Counted from the stretch's first letter, positions 4,906-10,800 are shown. The stretch: 11,931 bases of DNA from an uncultured Bacilli bacterium (GCA_948497845.1 CAOOMX010000026.1:8173-20103); one strand, 5' to 3'. The notes: a model not told the origin generated them from the sequence alone. A program made the numbers and translations.

Positions 4906-5457
4906 ATGGAAAAATATAGATCTAAAAGTTTTTGTTTAATTCTTTATGAAGAAGACGAAACACACAGAAAAGCTATAGAAAAGATAAAAACATCGTATGA
5001 TTATGCAATTATTTGTCATGATCGAGATGTATCAGAAATAACAGGGGAGATTTTAAAGCCACATTATCATGTAGTTTTACGATTTCAAAATGCAAAATGG
5101 AGTTCTGCGCTTGCTGAAGAACTTGGTATCACAGATAATTATTTTGAAGAAGCTAGGAGCTTAAAAAGAGCATTGTTATACTTAATACACTTCTATGATG
5201 AAGATAAGTTCCAATATAGTGTAAAAGACGTTTCTGGTCCTTTAAAGAAACGATTAGAAGAGTTTGTTAAAAATGACGGCAAGTCGGAAAGTGAAAAAGT
5301 ACTTGAAATATTTGCTGAAATAGATAATATAAAAGATGAAATAAAGTATAGTGTCTTCGTTAAGCATATTGCAACTATGGGTTATTGGGATACTCTAAGA
5401 CGTTCTTCTAGTTTAATTATTCGCTATCTTGACGAACATAATAAAAAAAGATTATAA
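4906..5457 (+). CDS. repB: Rolling-circle replication initiator, RepB/Rep_2 family
   Basis: A 183-residue protein from ATG 4906, two bases after the upstream stop. It is close to the usual size of pMV158 RepB-type initiators (about 200). It carries the family landmarks in order: an N-terminal strand SKSFCLILYEE, HDRD at residues 38-41, GEILKPHYHVVLRF (about 47-60) with the metal-binding HxH of the HUH motif, and RALLYLIHFYDEDKFQY (88-104), which holds the candidate nicking tyrosines Y92 and Y104. The last 80 residues are charged and helical. The enzyme nicks the plus strand at the TACTACG/AC site that lies about 340 bases upstream and starts rolling-circle synthesis. Such a replicon inside a filamentous phage replaces the gene II type initiator of Ff phages. 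Confidence 0.9.
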   Translation: MEKYRSKSFCLILYEEDETHRKAIEKIKTSYDYAIICHDRDVSEITGEILKPHYHVVLRFQNAKWSSALAEELGITDNYFEEARSLKRALLYLIHFYDEDKFQYSVKDVSGPLKKRLEEFVKNDGKSESEKVLEIFAEIDNIKDEIKYSVFVKHIATMGYWDTLRRSSSLIIRYLDEHNKKRL

Positions 5458-5478
5458 TTGTTAAGAAAGGTAGATGAT

Positions 5479-5506
5479 TTGACAAAAAATAGAAAATAAT
5501 TATAAT
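5479..5506 (+). promoter_or_regulatory. Consensus promoter of the integrase gene
   Basis: TTGACA (5479-5484) and TATAAT (5501-5506) are perfect consensus hexamers 16 bases apart. Just downstream CCTC (5509-5513 region) is complementary to the GAGG of the integrase ribosome binding site, so a short CCTCCTGAGG hairpin may partly mask translation despite the strong promoter. Confidence 0.8.
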
Positions 5507-5526
5507 ATCCTCCTGAGGTGAGGAAA

Positions 5527-6519
5527 ATGAGCTTCCAGGAAGCTTATGATGAGTTTAAACTATTTGCTGCAAAACGGCAAAAAAAACAAAGTTTTGAATG
5601 CTTGAACTATAATTTTAATGCTAATATTTTATCTTTTTTTAAAGATGATGATATTTTTAGTATTAATGCTACTTCTATATTTGAGTGGCAAGATTATATT
5701 TTACAAAAGAATTTTTGTAATAATCATAATAAGAATTTATTTAGTATGTTAAAGTCTTTTTTAGAATTTTGTCATTTTAAATATAGTTTAAATCTTGATT
5801 TTATGTTAGAAGTTGTTCCTTTTAAGCCAAAAATTGAAGATGTAAAGCATGATTTTTATGATTTGAAAGAATTTAATAAATTTATTAAATGTGTTGATCA
5901 TGTTGTTTATAAGCAATTTTTTAATTTAATGTTCTTTTGTGGTACTCGCCCAGGGGAGGCTATGGCATTAAAATTTAGCGATTTAAGAGGCGACTATATT
6001 TCTATAAATAAAACTATTGATGAGCATGGAAAACGTGAGTTAGGTACTCCAAAAACGTTTTCTAGTAATAGATTGATTGCTATTGATAAAAAATTAAAAA
6101 AAGATTTATTAAAATTATATGAATATTATTGCATTAAATATGGTAGTGAGTCATTAGATTACTTTATATTTGGTGGAAATAAGCCACTTTCTCCAACTAC
6201 TATAAATAGATACAAAAAGGATGCATGTTTAAAGGCTAATATAAGGCCTATTAAATTACATGAGTTCAGACATAGTCATGCTACTTTATTACTTAATAGT
6301 GGTATTTCTATACATGATATATCTAAAAGACTTGGACATAGTAAAATAAGTACAACTTTAGATATATATACGCATTCTAACCAAGAAAAAAGAGTAACAA
6401 GTACTCTTAATTCAATGAGATCTAATATTTTTGTTTGCTTGAACTATAATTTTAAAAATATTATCTCTTTATTTAAACACTTGTGGAAAACATTTTTTGA
6501 TAAAAAGATAAAATATTGA
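5527..6519 (+). CDS. int: Tyrosine recombinase / phage integrase
   Basis: 330 residues from ATG 5527, chosen over GTG 5518 because GAGGTG (5515-5520) is six bases upstream of it. An N-terminal SAM-like core-binding domain (about residues 1-100) is followed by the catalytic domain. Box I CGTRPGEAMALKF carries R141, a strand with K176 follows, box II LHEFRHSHA carries H245 and R248, LGHSKISTT carries H271, and YTHS carries the nucleophile Y281; the catalytic set is complete. It would integrate and excise the phage circle at the tRNA-Gly sequence found 82 bases downstream. It has its own promoter. Oddly, the roughly 40 residues after the usual end repeat the CLNYNF segment seen near the N-terminus, through an identical 20-base DNA repeat. 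Confidence 0.92.
   Translation: MSFQEAYDEFKLFAAKRQKKQSFECLNYNFNANILSFFKDDDIFSINATSIFEWQDYILQKNFCNNHNKNLFSMLKSFLEFCHFKYSLNLDFMLEVVPFKPKIEDVKHDFYDLKEFNKFIKCVDHVVYKQFFNLMFFCGTRPGEAMALKFSDLRGDYISINKTIDEHGKRELGTPKTFSSNRLIAIDKKLKKDLLKLYEYYCIKYGSESLDYFIFGGNKPLSPTTINRYKKDACLKANIRPIKLHEFRHSHATLLLNSGISIHDISKRLGHSKISTTLDIYTHSNQEKRVTSTLNSMRSNIFVCLNYNFKNIISLFKHLWKTFFDKKIKY
5599..6455 (+). repeat. 20-base direct repeat at both ends of the integrase gene
   Basis: The 20 bases at 5599-5618, beginning TGCTTGAACT, are identical to those at 6436-6455. Both copies are in the same reading frame and encode CLNYNF. The flanking codons are related in meaning (NILSFFK and NIISLFK) but not in sequence. The interval given spans both copies. 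Confidence 0.85.
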
Positions 6520-6600
6520 ACTAATAAAAATAATTATAATTATTGTTGTTACTAATTTTTTTATCTTTTCTTTCATGTTTTCCCCTATGTTTAAAACTTT

Positions 6601-6653
6601 TGGAGCAAGTGAGCAGAATCGAACTGCCGTCTCAACCTTGGCAAGGCACTTGC
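6601..6653 (-). tRNA. D-arm-less tRNA-Gly(GCC) at the prophage attachment site
   Basis: Read on the minus strand, GCAAGTG (6653-6647) pairs fully with CACTTGC as a seven-base-pair acceptor stem followed by the Gly-type discriminator T and an encoded CCA. Between them are a TTGCCAA anticodon loop (anticodon GCC), GGTTG, a four-base variable loop and a T-arm (GGCAG, TTCGATT, CTGCT). Only two bases separate the acceptor strand from the anticodon loop, so the D-arm and most of the 5' anticodon stem, about 21-23 bases, are absent. A promoter sits just upstream. This is the expected type of target for the adjacent integrase: the 3' half would be the shared att core. It is probably non-functional for translation; a minimal non-coding role cannot be excluded. 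Confidence 0.75.
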
Positions 6654-7132
6654 TAATAATTACATTCTACTAAATATTTTAACTGTTGTAAATAGTTTTA
6701 CTGTTGATTTATCGAGGAAAATCAATAAACTTCAATAAAATGCTTAGTAAAGTTTAATTATTATAAATAGTATCAAATATTAAGAATTATTAATCTAAAT
6801 TTGTAAAATTGGTACACGTTTGGTACACGATTTTTTATTATGATTTTTTGCTTTCTGTTACATCTAAAAATATAACTTATTTATTTTTTGATGGGTGAAA
6901 TTTTTTCCCCTTTTTCCCTTTTTCCCTCTACATATATTATATTTTATTTTTATAAAATTTTACTCGTATTATTATTTATCAACTTAATGAGTTGTGTAGC
7001 AAAAAAGGAGTTACTTTTTGAAAAAGTATGAGTTATCTTTCCCACCATGATATGTGTCTATTACTTTAATTTATGAATATATATCAGAACCCCAAAATAA
7101 TAAAAAGGAATTAGGGGTAAAAGGAAAGTAGT
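6654..7132. other. Non-coding interval with short repeats, no gene seen
   Basis: No convincing protein gene lies between the tRNA-like gene and the leader ORF of the second rep. TTGGTACACG occurs twice in tandem, eleven bases apart (6809-6818 and 6820-6829), a spacing of one helical turn such as integrase arm-type or regulator sites show. A pyrimidine tract at 6901-6927 has three consecutive TTTTTCCC units. ACCCC and GGGGT (about 7089-7117) form a short inverted repeat before the rep leader. A ten-codon TTG-initiated frame at 7018-7050 with AAAGGAG upstream (MKKYELSFPP) might be a leader peptide, but it is too short to claim. Confidence 0.6.
6664..6692 (-). promoter_or_regulatory. Promoter of the tRNA-Gly-like gene
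   Basis: On the minus strand TTTACA (6692-6687) and TAGAAT (6669-6664) are 17 bases apart, and the -10 box ends ten bases before the tRNA 5' end. This indicates that the sequence on this side is the original 5' flank of the tRNA gene and that a short tRNA-like transcript may still be made. Confidence 0.65.
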
Positions 7133-7195
7133 ATGAAATTTATAATAAAAAATTTAGTTAAAGCAGATGATAAAGGCTTTAACTATGAGTCTTGA
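7133..7195 (+). CDS. Possible leader peptide overlapping the second rep start (20 aa)
   Basis: ATG 7133 has AAAAGGAAAG at a good distance upstream and encodes MKFIIKNLVKADDKGFNYES before TGA. It ends eight bases inside the start of the Rep gene (ATG 7185), in another frame. The rep start has only a modest AAAGG of its own inside the leader, so ribosomes ending the leader could restart there. Translational coupling through a leader is common for copy-controlled initiators. The reading is supported only by signals and position. Confidence 0.45.
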   Translation: MKFIIKNLVKADDKGFNYES

Positions 7196-8231
7196 ATTTA
7201 AGTATAAGAAATATTGTTATATCGATCCATTCGATATGGTAAATGTAACGTATATGGGAAATATAGTTGAAGCAAAAAATATAAAAAATATTAATACAGA
7301 ATGTCGAATATTAAAGTTAAAAGATAATAAGTTTAAAGATAAAGCAACTGGAGAAATAAAAGATTGTAAGAAGCAAATAGAAAATCGTAGTCAAGGAGAT
7401 ATCTCCTTAAGAAGAACTAGAAGAGATATAGGAAGAGTTATAAATACTAATTGTAGTAATGAAAATATGAAGAGATGTATGTTTGTAACATTAACTTATA
7501 AAGAAGCTATGCAAGATACAAAAATACTTCAAAAGGATCTAAAAATATTTGTTAGAAAGTTTAGATATCATTACGGTCAAGATATACAATTCATTATGTT
7601 GCTAGCACCACAGATAAAAAGAAAAGATGCATGGGCGTGGCATATTCACACTATATTTATTTTTCCGAAAAAAGCACCATTTATTGATAATAGAGATATA
7701 CAGGATCTATGGGGTCATGGTATCACTAATAGTCAATACAAGCTCTACGATAAAATCAAAAATCTTGCTGCGTATTTTATAGGTCATTTAAGAGATATGC
7801 CACTAGAAGAAGTAATAAAAGCAGGTATTCCCTATGATGAAAAAGATATTAAAAAGGTTTGGATCAATTATCAAACTGGAGAAAAGTTAGATAAGCCTCT
7901 TCTTATAGTAAAAGGTGCTAGAACAAAGTATTATCCACCAAATTTTAAAATACTTCGTAAGTCAGAAAAACTTGATACACCTAGAAAGGAAAGAAAAAAA
8001 TATCATGAATTAAGAAAAGAAGTTGGGTATCGAATTCCAACTTCTAGTAGTACACTCCAGATTATAGATAATGAAAATGGTTGGAGTAATACAATTAAAA
8101 CCGAGGAGTACAACCTTAGCATAGGCACTACTTTAAAACCTAACGCAAGAGATTTGAAAGCAATTAACTACATCAAACAACAACAAGAAAAAGAAATGAA
8201 AAATTTTACAACAGACGAGCTTAATTTCTAA
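7185..8231 (+). CDS. Rolling-circle replication-associated protein (HUH, REP_ORF2-G2P-like)
   Basis: 348 residues from ATG 7185 (AAAGG at 7172-7176 upstream; ATG 7167 is possible but has no binding site). Motif I is CMFVTLTYKE (about residues 98-107). The HUH motif is AWAWHIHTIFIF (about 149-160) with the two metal-binding histidines, and LAAYFIGHL (about 194-202) holds the likely nicking tyrosine. It continues with LWGHG between the motifs and a KGARTKYYPP segment near residue 240, both typical of the Rep family found on small Bacillota plasmids and on inovirus and microvirus-like elements. It is unrelated in length and motif context to the RepB at 4906. It belongs to a second element on the other side of the tRNA site and may initiate at the hairpins just downstream or in the repeat-containing interval upstream. 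Confidence 0.85.
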   Translation: MSLEFKYKKYCYIDPFDMVNVTYMGNIVEAKNIKNINTECRILKLKDNKFKDKATGEIKDCKKQIENRSQGDISLRRTRRDIGRVINTNCSNENMKRCMFVTLTYKEAMQDTKILQKDLKIFVRKFRYHYGQDIQFIMLLAPQIKRKDAWAWHIHTIFIFPKKAPFIDNRDIQDLWGHGITNSQYKLYDKIKNLAAYFIGHLRDMPLEEVIKAGIPYDEKDIKKVWINYQTGEKLDKPLLIVKGARTKYYPPNFKILRKSEKLDTPRKERKKYHELRKEVGYRIPTSSSTLQIIDNENGWSNTIKTEEYNLSIGTTLKPNARDLKAINYIKQQQEKEMKNFTTDELNF

Positions 8232-8263
8232 TTGTTTGTCCTATATTAATATATACGATTTGG

Positions 8264-8294
8264 GAGTGTAACAATTTAAAGTTATGCTCTTTTT
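8264..8294 (+). terminator. Terminator of the second rep gene
   Basis: GAGTGTAAC (8264-8272) pairs with GTTATGCTC (8281-8289), nine base pairs with two G-T pairs, followed by five T. It lies 32 bases after the rep stop. Confidence 0.7.
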
Positions 8295-8383
8295 AAATGA
8301 TTAAATAATATCATTGAATATTTAGCGTTTATTTTTAGTTTTAATACGCTCTAATTATCATTTAAGTGTAATTGATGTAGAAA

Positions 8384-8464
8384 GTATCAAATTTGCTAAT
8401 TTGATACGTTTAAAGAAGTATTTTAAAAGTGTGATTATTCTTACACATTTTTCAAATGTGTAAG
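8384..8464 (+). repeat. Two strong perfect hairpins downstream of rep
   Basis: GTATCAAATT (8384-8393) pairs perfectly with AATTTGATAC (8398-8407) around TGCT. CTTACACATTT (8440-8450) pairs perfectly with AAATGTGTAAG (8454-8464) around TTC, and the second can extend through ATTAT (8434-8438) and ATAAT (8467-8471). Neither is followed by a T-run. Two adjacent perfect hairpins in the 289-base gap after a rolling-circle rep gene are candidates for a replication origin. No other feature is visible in this gap beyond the terminator. Confidence 0.65.
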
Positions 8465-8520
8465 TGATAATTAAAAGATTTTTATATATTAATATGAAAG
8501 ATGTATTACTAGGGAGTCAA

Positions 8521-8964
8521 ATGGAAGATAAAATTAGAAAGTTAGAACAAGAAAGAGATTATATACTATCTATTACGGAAGATAAAAGATTAAGTAAGAA
8601 TAGCACTATTCATTCTAGAATTAAATGTTTTTATAATAGAAGAATTAGTATGTTAAAGAAATACGGTGTTGAATATGTCCTACAATTAAAACAAGTAAGA
8701 GATAAGATAAACGAAACTAATCAAAAGAAGTATGGGTCTAATTCAATTCTAGGTAATAAGGAATTCCGTGAGAAGTATGATATTAATACCAACTTTCAAA
8801 AACTAGAAGTAAGAAGAAAGACAAAACAAACTAGTATTATGAAGTATCGTGTATCACACCCTCAAAAGAGTCCTATTATTAAAATGAAGATAAGAAGAAC
8901 TAATTTGTTAAGATATGGTACTCCTAATGGTAAAGGTAAAAGGAAATGTTATGATAATAAATGA
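8521..8964 (+). CDS. KYG-repeat phage protein (DUF7487-like), probably truncated
   Basis: ATG 8521 is chosen because AGGGAG (8511-8516) precedes it; GTG 8464 and ATG 8494 lie in frame without a binding site. The 147-residue product has a charged coiled-coil-like start (MEDKIRKLEQERDYIL). It then has degenerate repeats of about 24 residues built on K-Y-G ... K-x-K-I-x-x-T-N: KKYGVEYVLQL, KKYGSNSILGN, MKYRVSHPQKS, LRYGTPNG. Such repeats form the N-terminal DNA-binding part of phage homing-endonuclease-like proteins. Here the protein stops right after the last repeat with no nuclease domain following, so it is either a truncated form or a stand-alone DNA-binding version. It opens a tight operon of four genes. 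Confidence 0.65.
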   Translation: MEDKIRKLEQERDYILSITEDKRLSKNSTIHSRIKCFYNRRISMLKKYGVEYVLQLKQVRDKINETNQKKYGSNSILGNKEFREKYDINTNFQKLEVRRKTKQTSIMKYRVSHPQKSPIIKMKIRRTNLLRYGTPNGKGKRKCYDNK

Positions 8965-8983
8965 TAGAAGCAAAGGAACTATA

Positions 8984-9394
8984 ATGAAAAGTAACAGATT
9001 ATTTGAAAAATTAGATAAATTGGATAGTTATACTGTTGAGGATCCTAACGAGGAAATCACAGTAGACTGTATACAGATTTTTAGTAGAAAAAAACGTTTA
9101 TGCGTTGATTTATATGATCTACCAGATAAATCACTTAAAATATTCAATGTTAACGATGTTATATTAGGATATATCTATTTTCAAAAAAGTAATTGCAATA
9201 ATGCTTACGACGAATTATTTGGTAATTTCAACAATGATTCGGAAAGTGATAAAATTAGTAAGGTTTCAATACACTATGTGAATGAAGATTTAATGACTAT
9301 TAATGTTAGTTGGAACTCATTAATATATGAATTAGATAGTGGTTACAATATTCTATTGTTTATGGGAACTCTATTTAATGAAAAAGGAATTTAA
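8984..9394 (+). CDS. Hypothetical protein (136 aa)
   Basis: ATG 8984 with AAAGGA six bases upstream is preferred to an upstream in-frame ATG inside the previous gene. MKSNRLFEKLDKLDSYTVEDPNEE... is acidic, soluble and strand-rich: TVDCIQIFSRKKRLCVDLYDLP, SLKIFNVNDVILGYIYF, SKVSIHYVNEDLMTINVSWN, then YNILLFMGTLFNEKGI. No family recognised. It ends one base before the next start codon, so the two are translated together. The acidic, all-beta look and the neighbours suggest a phage-derived protein of unknown role. Confidence 0.7.
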   Translation: MKSNRLFEKLDKLDSYTVEDPNEEITVDCIQIFSRKKRLCVDLYDLPDKSLKIFNVNDVILGYIYFQKSNCNNAYDELFGNFNNDSESDKISKVSIHYVNEDLMTINVSWNSLIYELDSGYNILLFMGTLFNEKGI

Positions 9395-9395
9395 A

Positions 9396-10034
9396 ATGGT
9401 AAAGTTATTTGAAGATGTTCTTAATTTGTATAGTGATAACCTAAATCAATTAAGTGAAGAAAGAAGAAATAGATGTCAAAAGTTAAAACATTTTGTTAAT
9501 AGTGAAAACAAGTTAAATGAGGCTAATATAAAAGATTTAGTTGATGATAGTAAGAGTACGGACCCTAAAAGAATTGAACTATCTAACACGATTTATAGTG
9601 TTTATAAAGGTGTTGACTCGGACGGAACTTTGTTATTTGAAAGTGATAGTCAAACTAGAAGTGGTATAGTTCATAAGCAAAGAATATTTTATGAGGGTTT
9701 CTTTAATCTACTTGATAAGGTTGATGAGAACGAAGAAATTACAGAAGGAGATGTAATCAATATACTAACTGGAGATGTCTATATTGACTGTAATTGTGAA
9801 TCGCATCTATATTGGGGTTTTGCTTATAAGGCATTTAAAAATGATTATGGTTTAAGAAAAGAAACAAGAGAACCTAAGAAAAATAATGTTTCCTTGAATG
9901 GTAGTGCTTGTAAGCACGCTTTAAGTGTTTTGAAGTTAATTAATCAATCAAATACTTTATATGAAGAAATAGCAAAGGATCTAAATGTCCTATTTCAAAA
10001 GTATAAGAAAAGGAACAAACTTGAATTACGATAA
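9396..10034 (+). CDS. Phage-type zinc-binding protein with CxC...CxH motif (212 aa)
   Basis: ATG 9396 has AAGGA (9384-9388) at good spacing; ATG 9339 and 9378 lie inside the previous gene. The product has a helical N-terminus (MVKLFEDVLNLYSDNLNQL), a middle segment (IYSVYKGVDSDGTLLFESDSQ), and a zinc-binding signature VYIDCNCESHLYWGFAYKAF (C132, C134). This is followed 38 residues later by GSACKHALSVLKLI (C172, H174), a SWIM-like CxC-Xn-CxH arrangement. The same layout, with an aromatic stretch after the CxC and CKH plus an LxxL helix at the end, occurs in phage proteins encoded among structural genes of large Bacillota phages. The precise function is not known to me. It overlaps the next gene by 14 bases. 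Confidence 0.65.
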   Translation: MVKLFEDVLNLYSDNLNQLSEERRNRCQKLKHFVNSENKLNEANIKDLVDDSKSTDPKRIELSNTIYSVYKGVDSDGTLLFESDSQTRSGIVHKQRIFYEGFFNLLDKVDENEEITEGDVINILTGDVYIDCNCESHLYWGFAYKAFKNDYGLRKETREPKKNNVSLNGSACKHALSVLKLINQSNTLYEEIAKDLNVLFQKYKKRNKLELR

Positions 10035-10374
10035 AAAAATTTTAGATATAATTAAAAATGAGGTAGCAACTTATTATCATATACCTATTGAATATCTTAA
10101 TAGGCGTATTACAAGAGATGAAAGAAAGAAAAACGTTACAAATGCTAGACAAATGGCTATATATTTATCAATTGAGTTAACATCAATTGATAGAGTTATT
10201 ATAGCAAATTCATTTGGAATATATGATACTGATACAACAAGTGCAAGAGCATTTATTATATATCTTTCTGCTGATTTTTCTGAGTATTTTAGTAACCATG
10301 ACAAAAATTTGGAGATAGTAACTAATAGAATAAAATCAATATGTGAGAAGAAGATAAAACAACTTAAAAAATAA
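10021..10374 (+). CDS. Stand-alone DnaA domain IV-like DNA-binding protein (117 aa)
   Basis: TTG 10021 is chosen because AAAGGA lies seven bases upstream; ATG 9985 has no binding site. Residues 7-80 follow the C-terminal, DnaA-box-binding domain of DnaA closely: IIKNEVATYYHIPIEYL, a basic RRITRDERKKN, then ARQMAIYLSIELT (42-54) and ANSFGIYDTDTTSARAF. This corresponds to the helix-turn-helix and the signature that reads GGRDHTTV in DnaA. No AAA+ domain precedes it. The signature is altered (the Arg is Tyr and the DHT stretch reads DTDT), so binding specificity would differ. It could regulate origins or transcription by occupying DnaA-box-like sites. A terminator follows, closing the operon. 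Confidence 0.75.
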   Translation: MNYDKKILDIIKNEVATYYHIPIEYLNRRITRDERKKNVTNARQMAIYLSIELTSIDRVIIANSFGIYDTDTTSARAFIIYLSADFSEYFSNHDKNLEIVTNRIKSICEKKIKQLKK

Positions 10375-10380
10375 TGGGTA

Positions 10381-10401
10381 TAGTGAAATACTACGCCACT
10401 A
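10381..10401 (+). repeat. Hairpin with TACTACG in its loop
   Basis: TAGTG (10381-10385) pairs with CACTA (10397-10401) around an eleven-base loop containing TACTACG (10389-10395), the same seven bases as in the nick loop of the phage origin at 4562. The stem is short and the flanking sequence differs, so this may be chance. Confidence 0.35.
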
Positions 10402-10422
10402 GAAAATATTGATAAAAATTAG

Positions 10423-10444
10423 AATAGCGATGTGCTATTTTTTC
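10423..10444 (+). terminator. Terminator after the DnaA-like gene
   Basis: AATAGC (10423-10428) pairs with GCTATT (10434-10439) around GATGT and runs into six T. It separates the four-gene operon from the next pair of genes. Confidence 0.7.
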
Positions 10445-10475
10445 TCTTTCTATAGGATAGTATTAATCGAAAGAG
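10444..10475 (+). promoter_or_regulatory. Inverted repeat masking the ribosome binding site of the next gene
   Basis: CTCTTTC (10444-10450) is complementary to GAAAGAG (10469-10475), whose end is part of the GAGAGG ribosome binding site (10473-10478) of the gene at 10486. Folding of the leader would reduce access to it. TATTAAT (10461-10467) between the arms may be a -10 box, with no clear -35. Confidence 0.4.
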
Positions 10476-10485
10476 AGGTTTTATT

Positions 10486-10800
10486 ATGGATCAAGAAACA
10501 GAACAAGAAAGTTACTTGGATAAGAAATTCGGTGAATATTACGAGAACTACGATACGTATATGAAAGCCTATGTTGTTCCTGAAGTATACGCTAGACAGT
10601 TAGCAAGCTACTTTTATAGAGGTTTGTTAGTTGCAAATGAGACTCTAACACAGTATGTTGGAAGTATTGGAGATGCTTTTAATGTTGGTTTTGATTTTGA
10701 AGAAATAAGGGATCGTGTAGAAGAAATACTAAAAATAAAATATAATCTTGAAATTACTAACGATAAGCCTTTAGAAATGAAATTTTGGAAATGGTTATAA
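10486..10800 (+). CDS. Hypothetical protein (104 aa) upstream of the methylase-like gene
   Basis: ATG 10486 with GAGAGG seven bases upstream. MDQETEQESYLDKKFGEYYENYDTY... is acidic and predicted helical, rich in tyrosine, with VVPEVYARQLASYFYRGLL and a C-terminal FDFEEIRDRVEEILKIKYNLEI. There is no membrane segment and no known motif. It ends three bases before the methyltransferase-like gene, so the two form an operon and may act together. No function can be assigned. Confidence 0.7.
   Translation: MDQETEQESYLDKKFGEYYENYDTYMKAYVVPEVYARQLASYFYRGLLVANETLTQYVGSIGDAFNVGFDFEEIRDRVEEILKIKYNLEITNDKPLEMKFWKWL

Noticed and set aside
796..6519. Use of TGA as Trp (Mollicutes code)
   Set aside because: TGG is used normally for Trp, and TGA stops coincide exactly with overlapping starts of following genes.
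6520..6600. AATAATTATAATTATT palindrome after the integrase as terminator
   Set aside because: The sequence is all A/T with no loop of usable size. A T-run occurs further on, but no stable stem precedes it.
7018..7050. Ten-codon TTG frame with AAAGGAG upstream (MKKYELSFPP)
   Set aside because: The signals are good but it is too short to claim as a gene; mentioned only as a possible leader.
10077..10304. Minus-strand frame over the DnaA-like gene
   Set aside because: Shadow; the plus-strand frame has clear homology.
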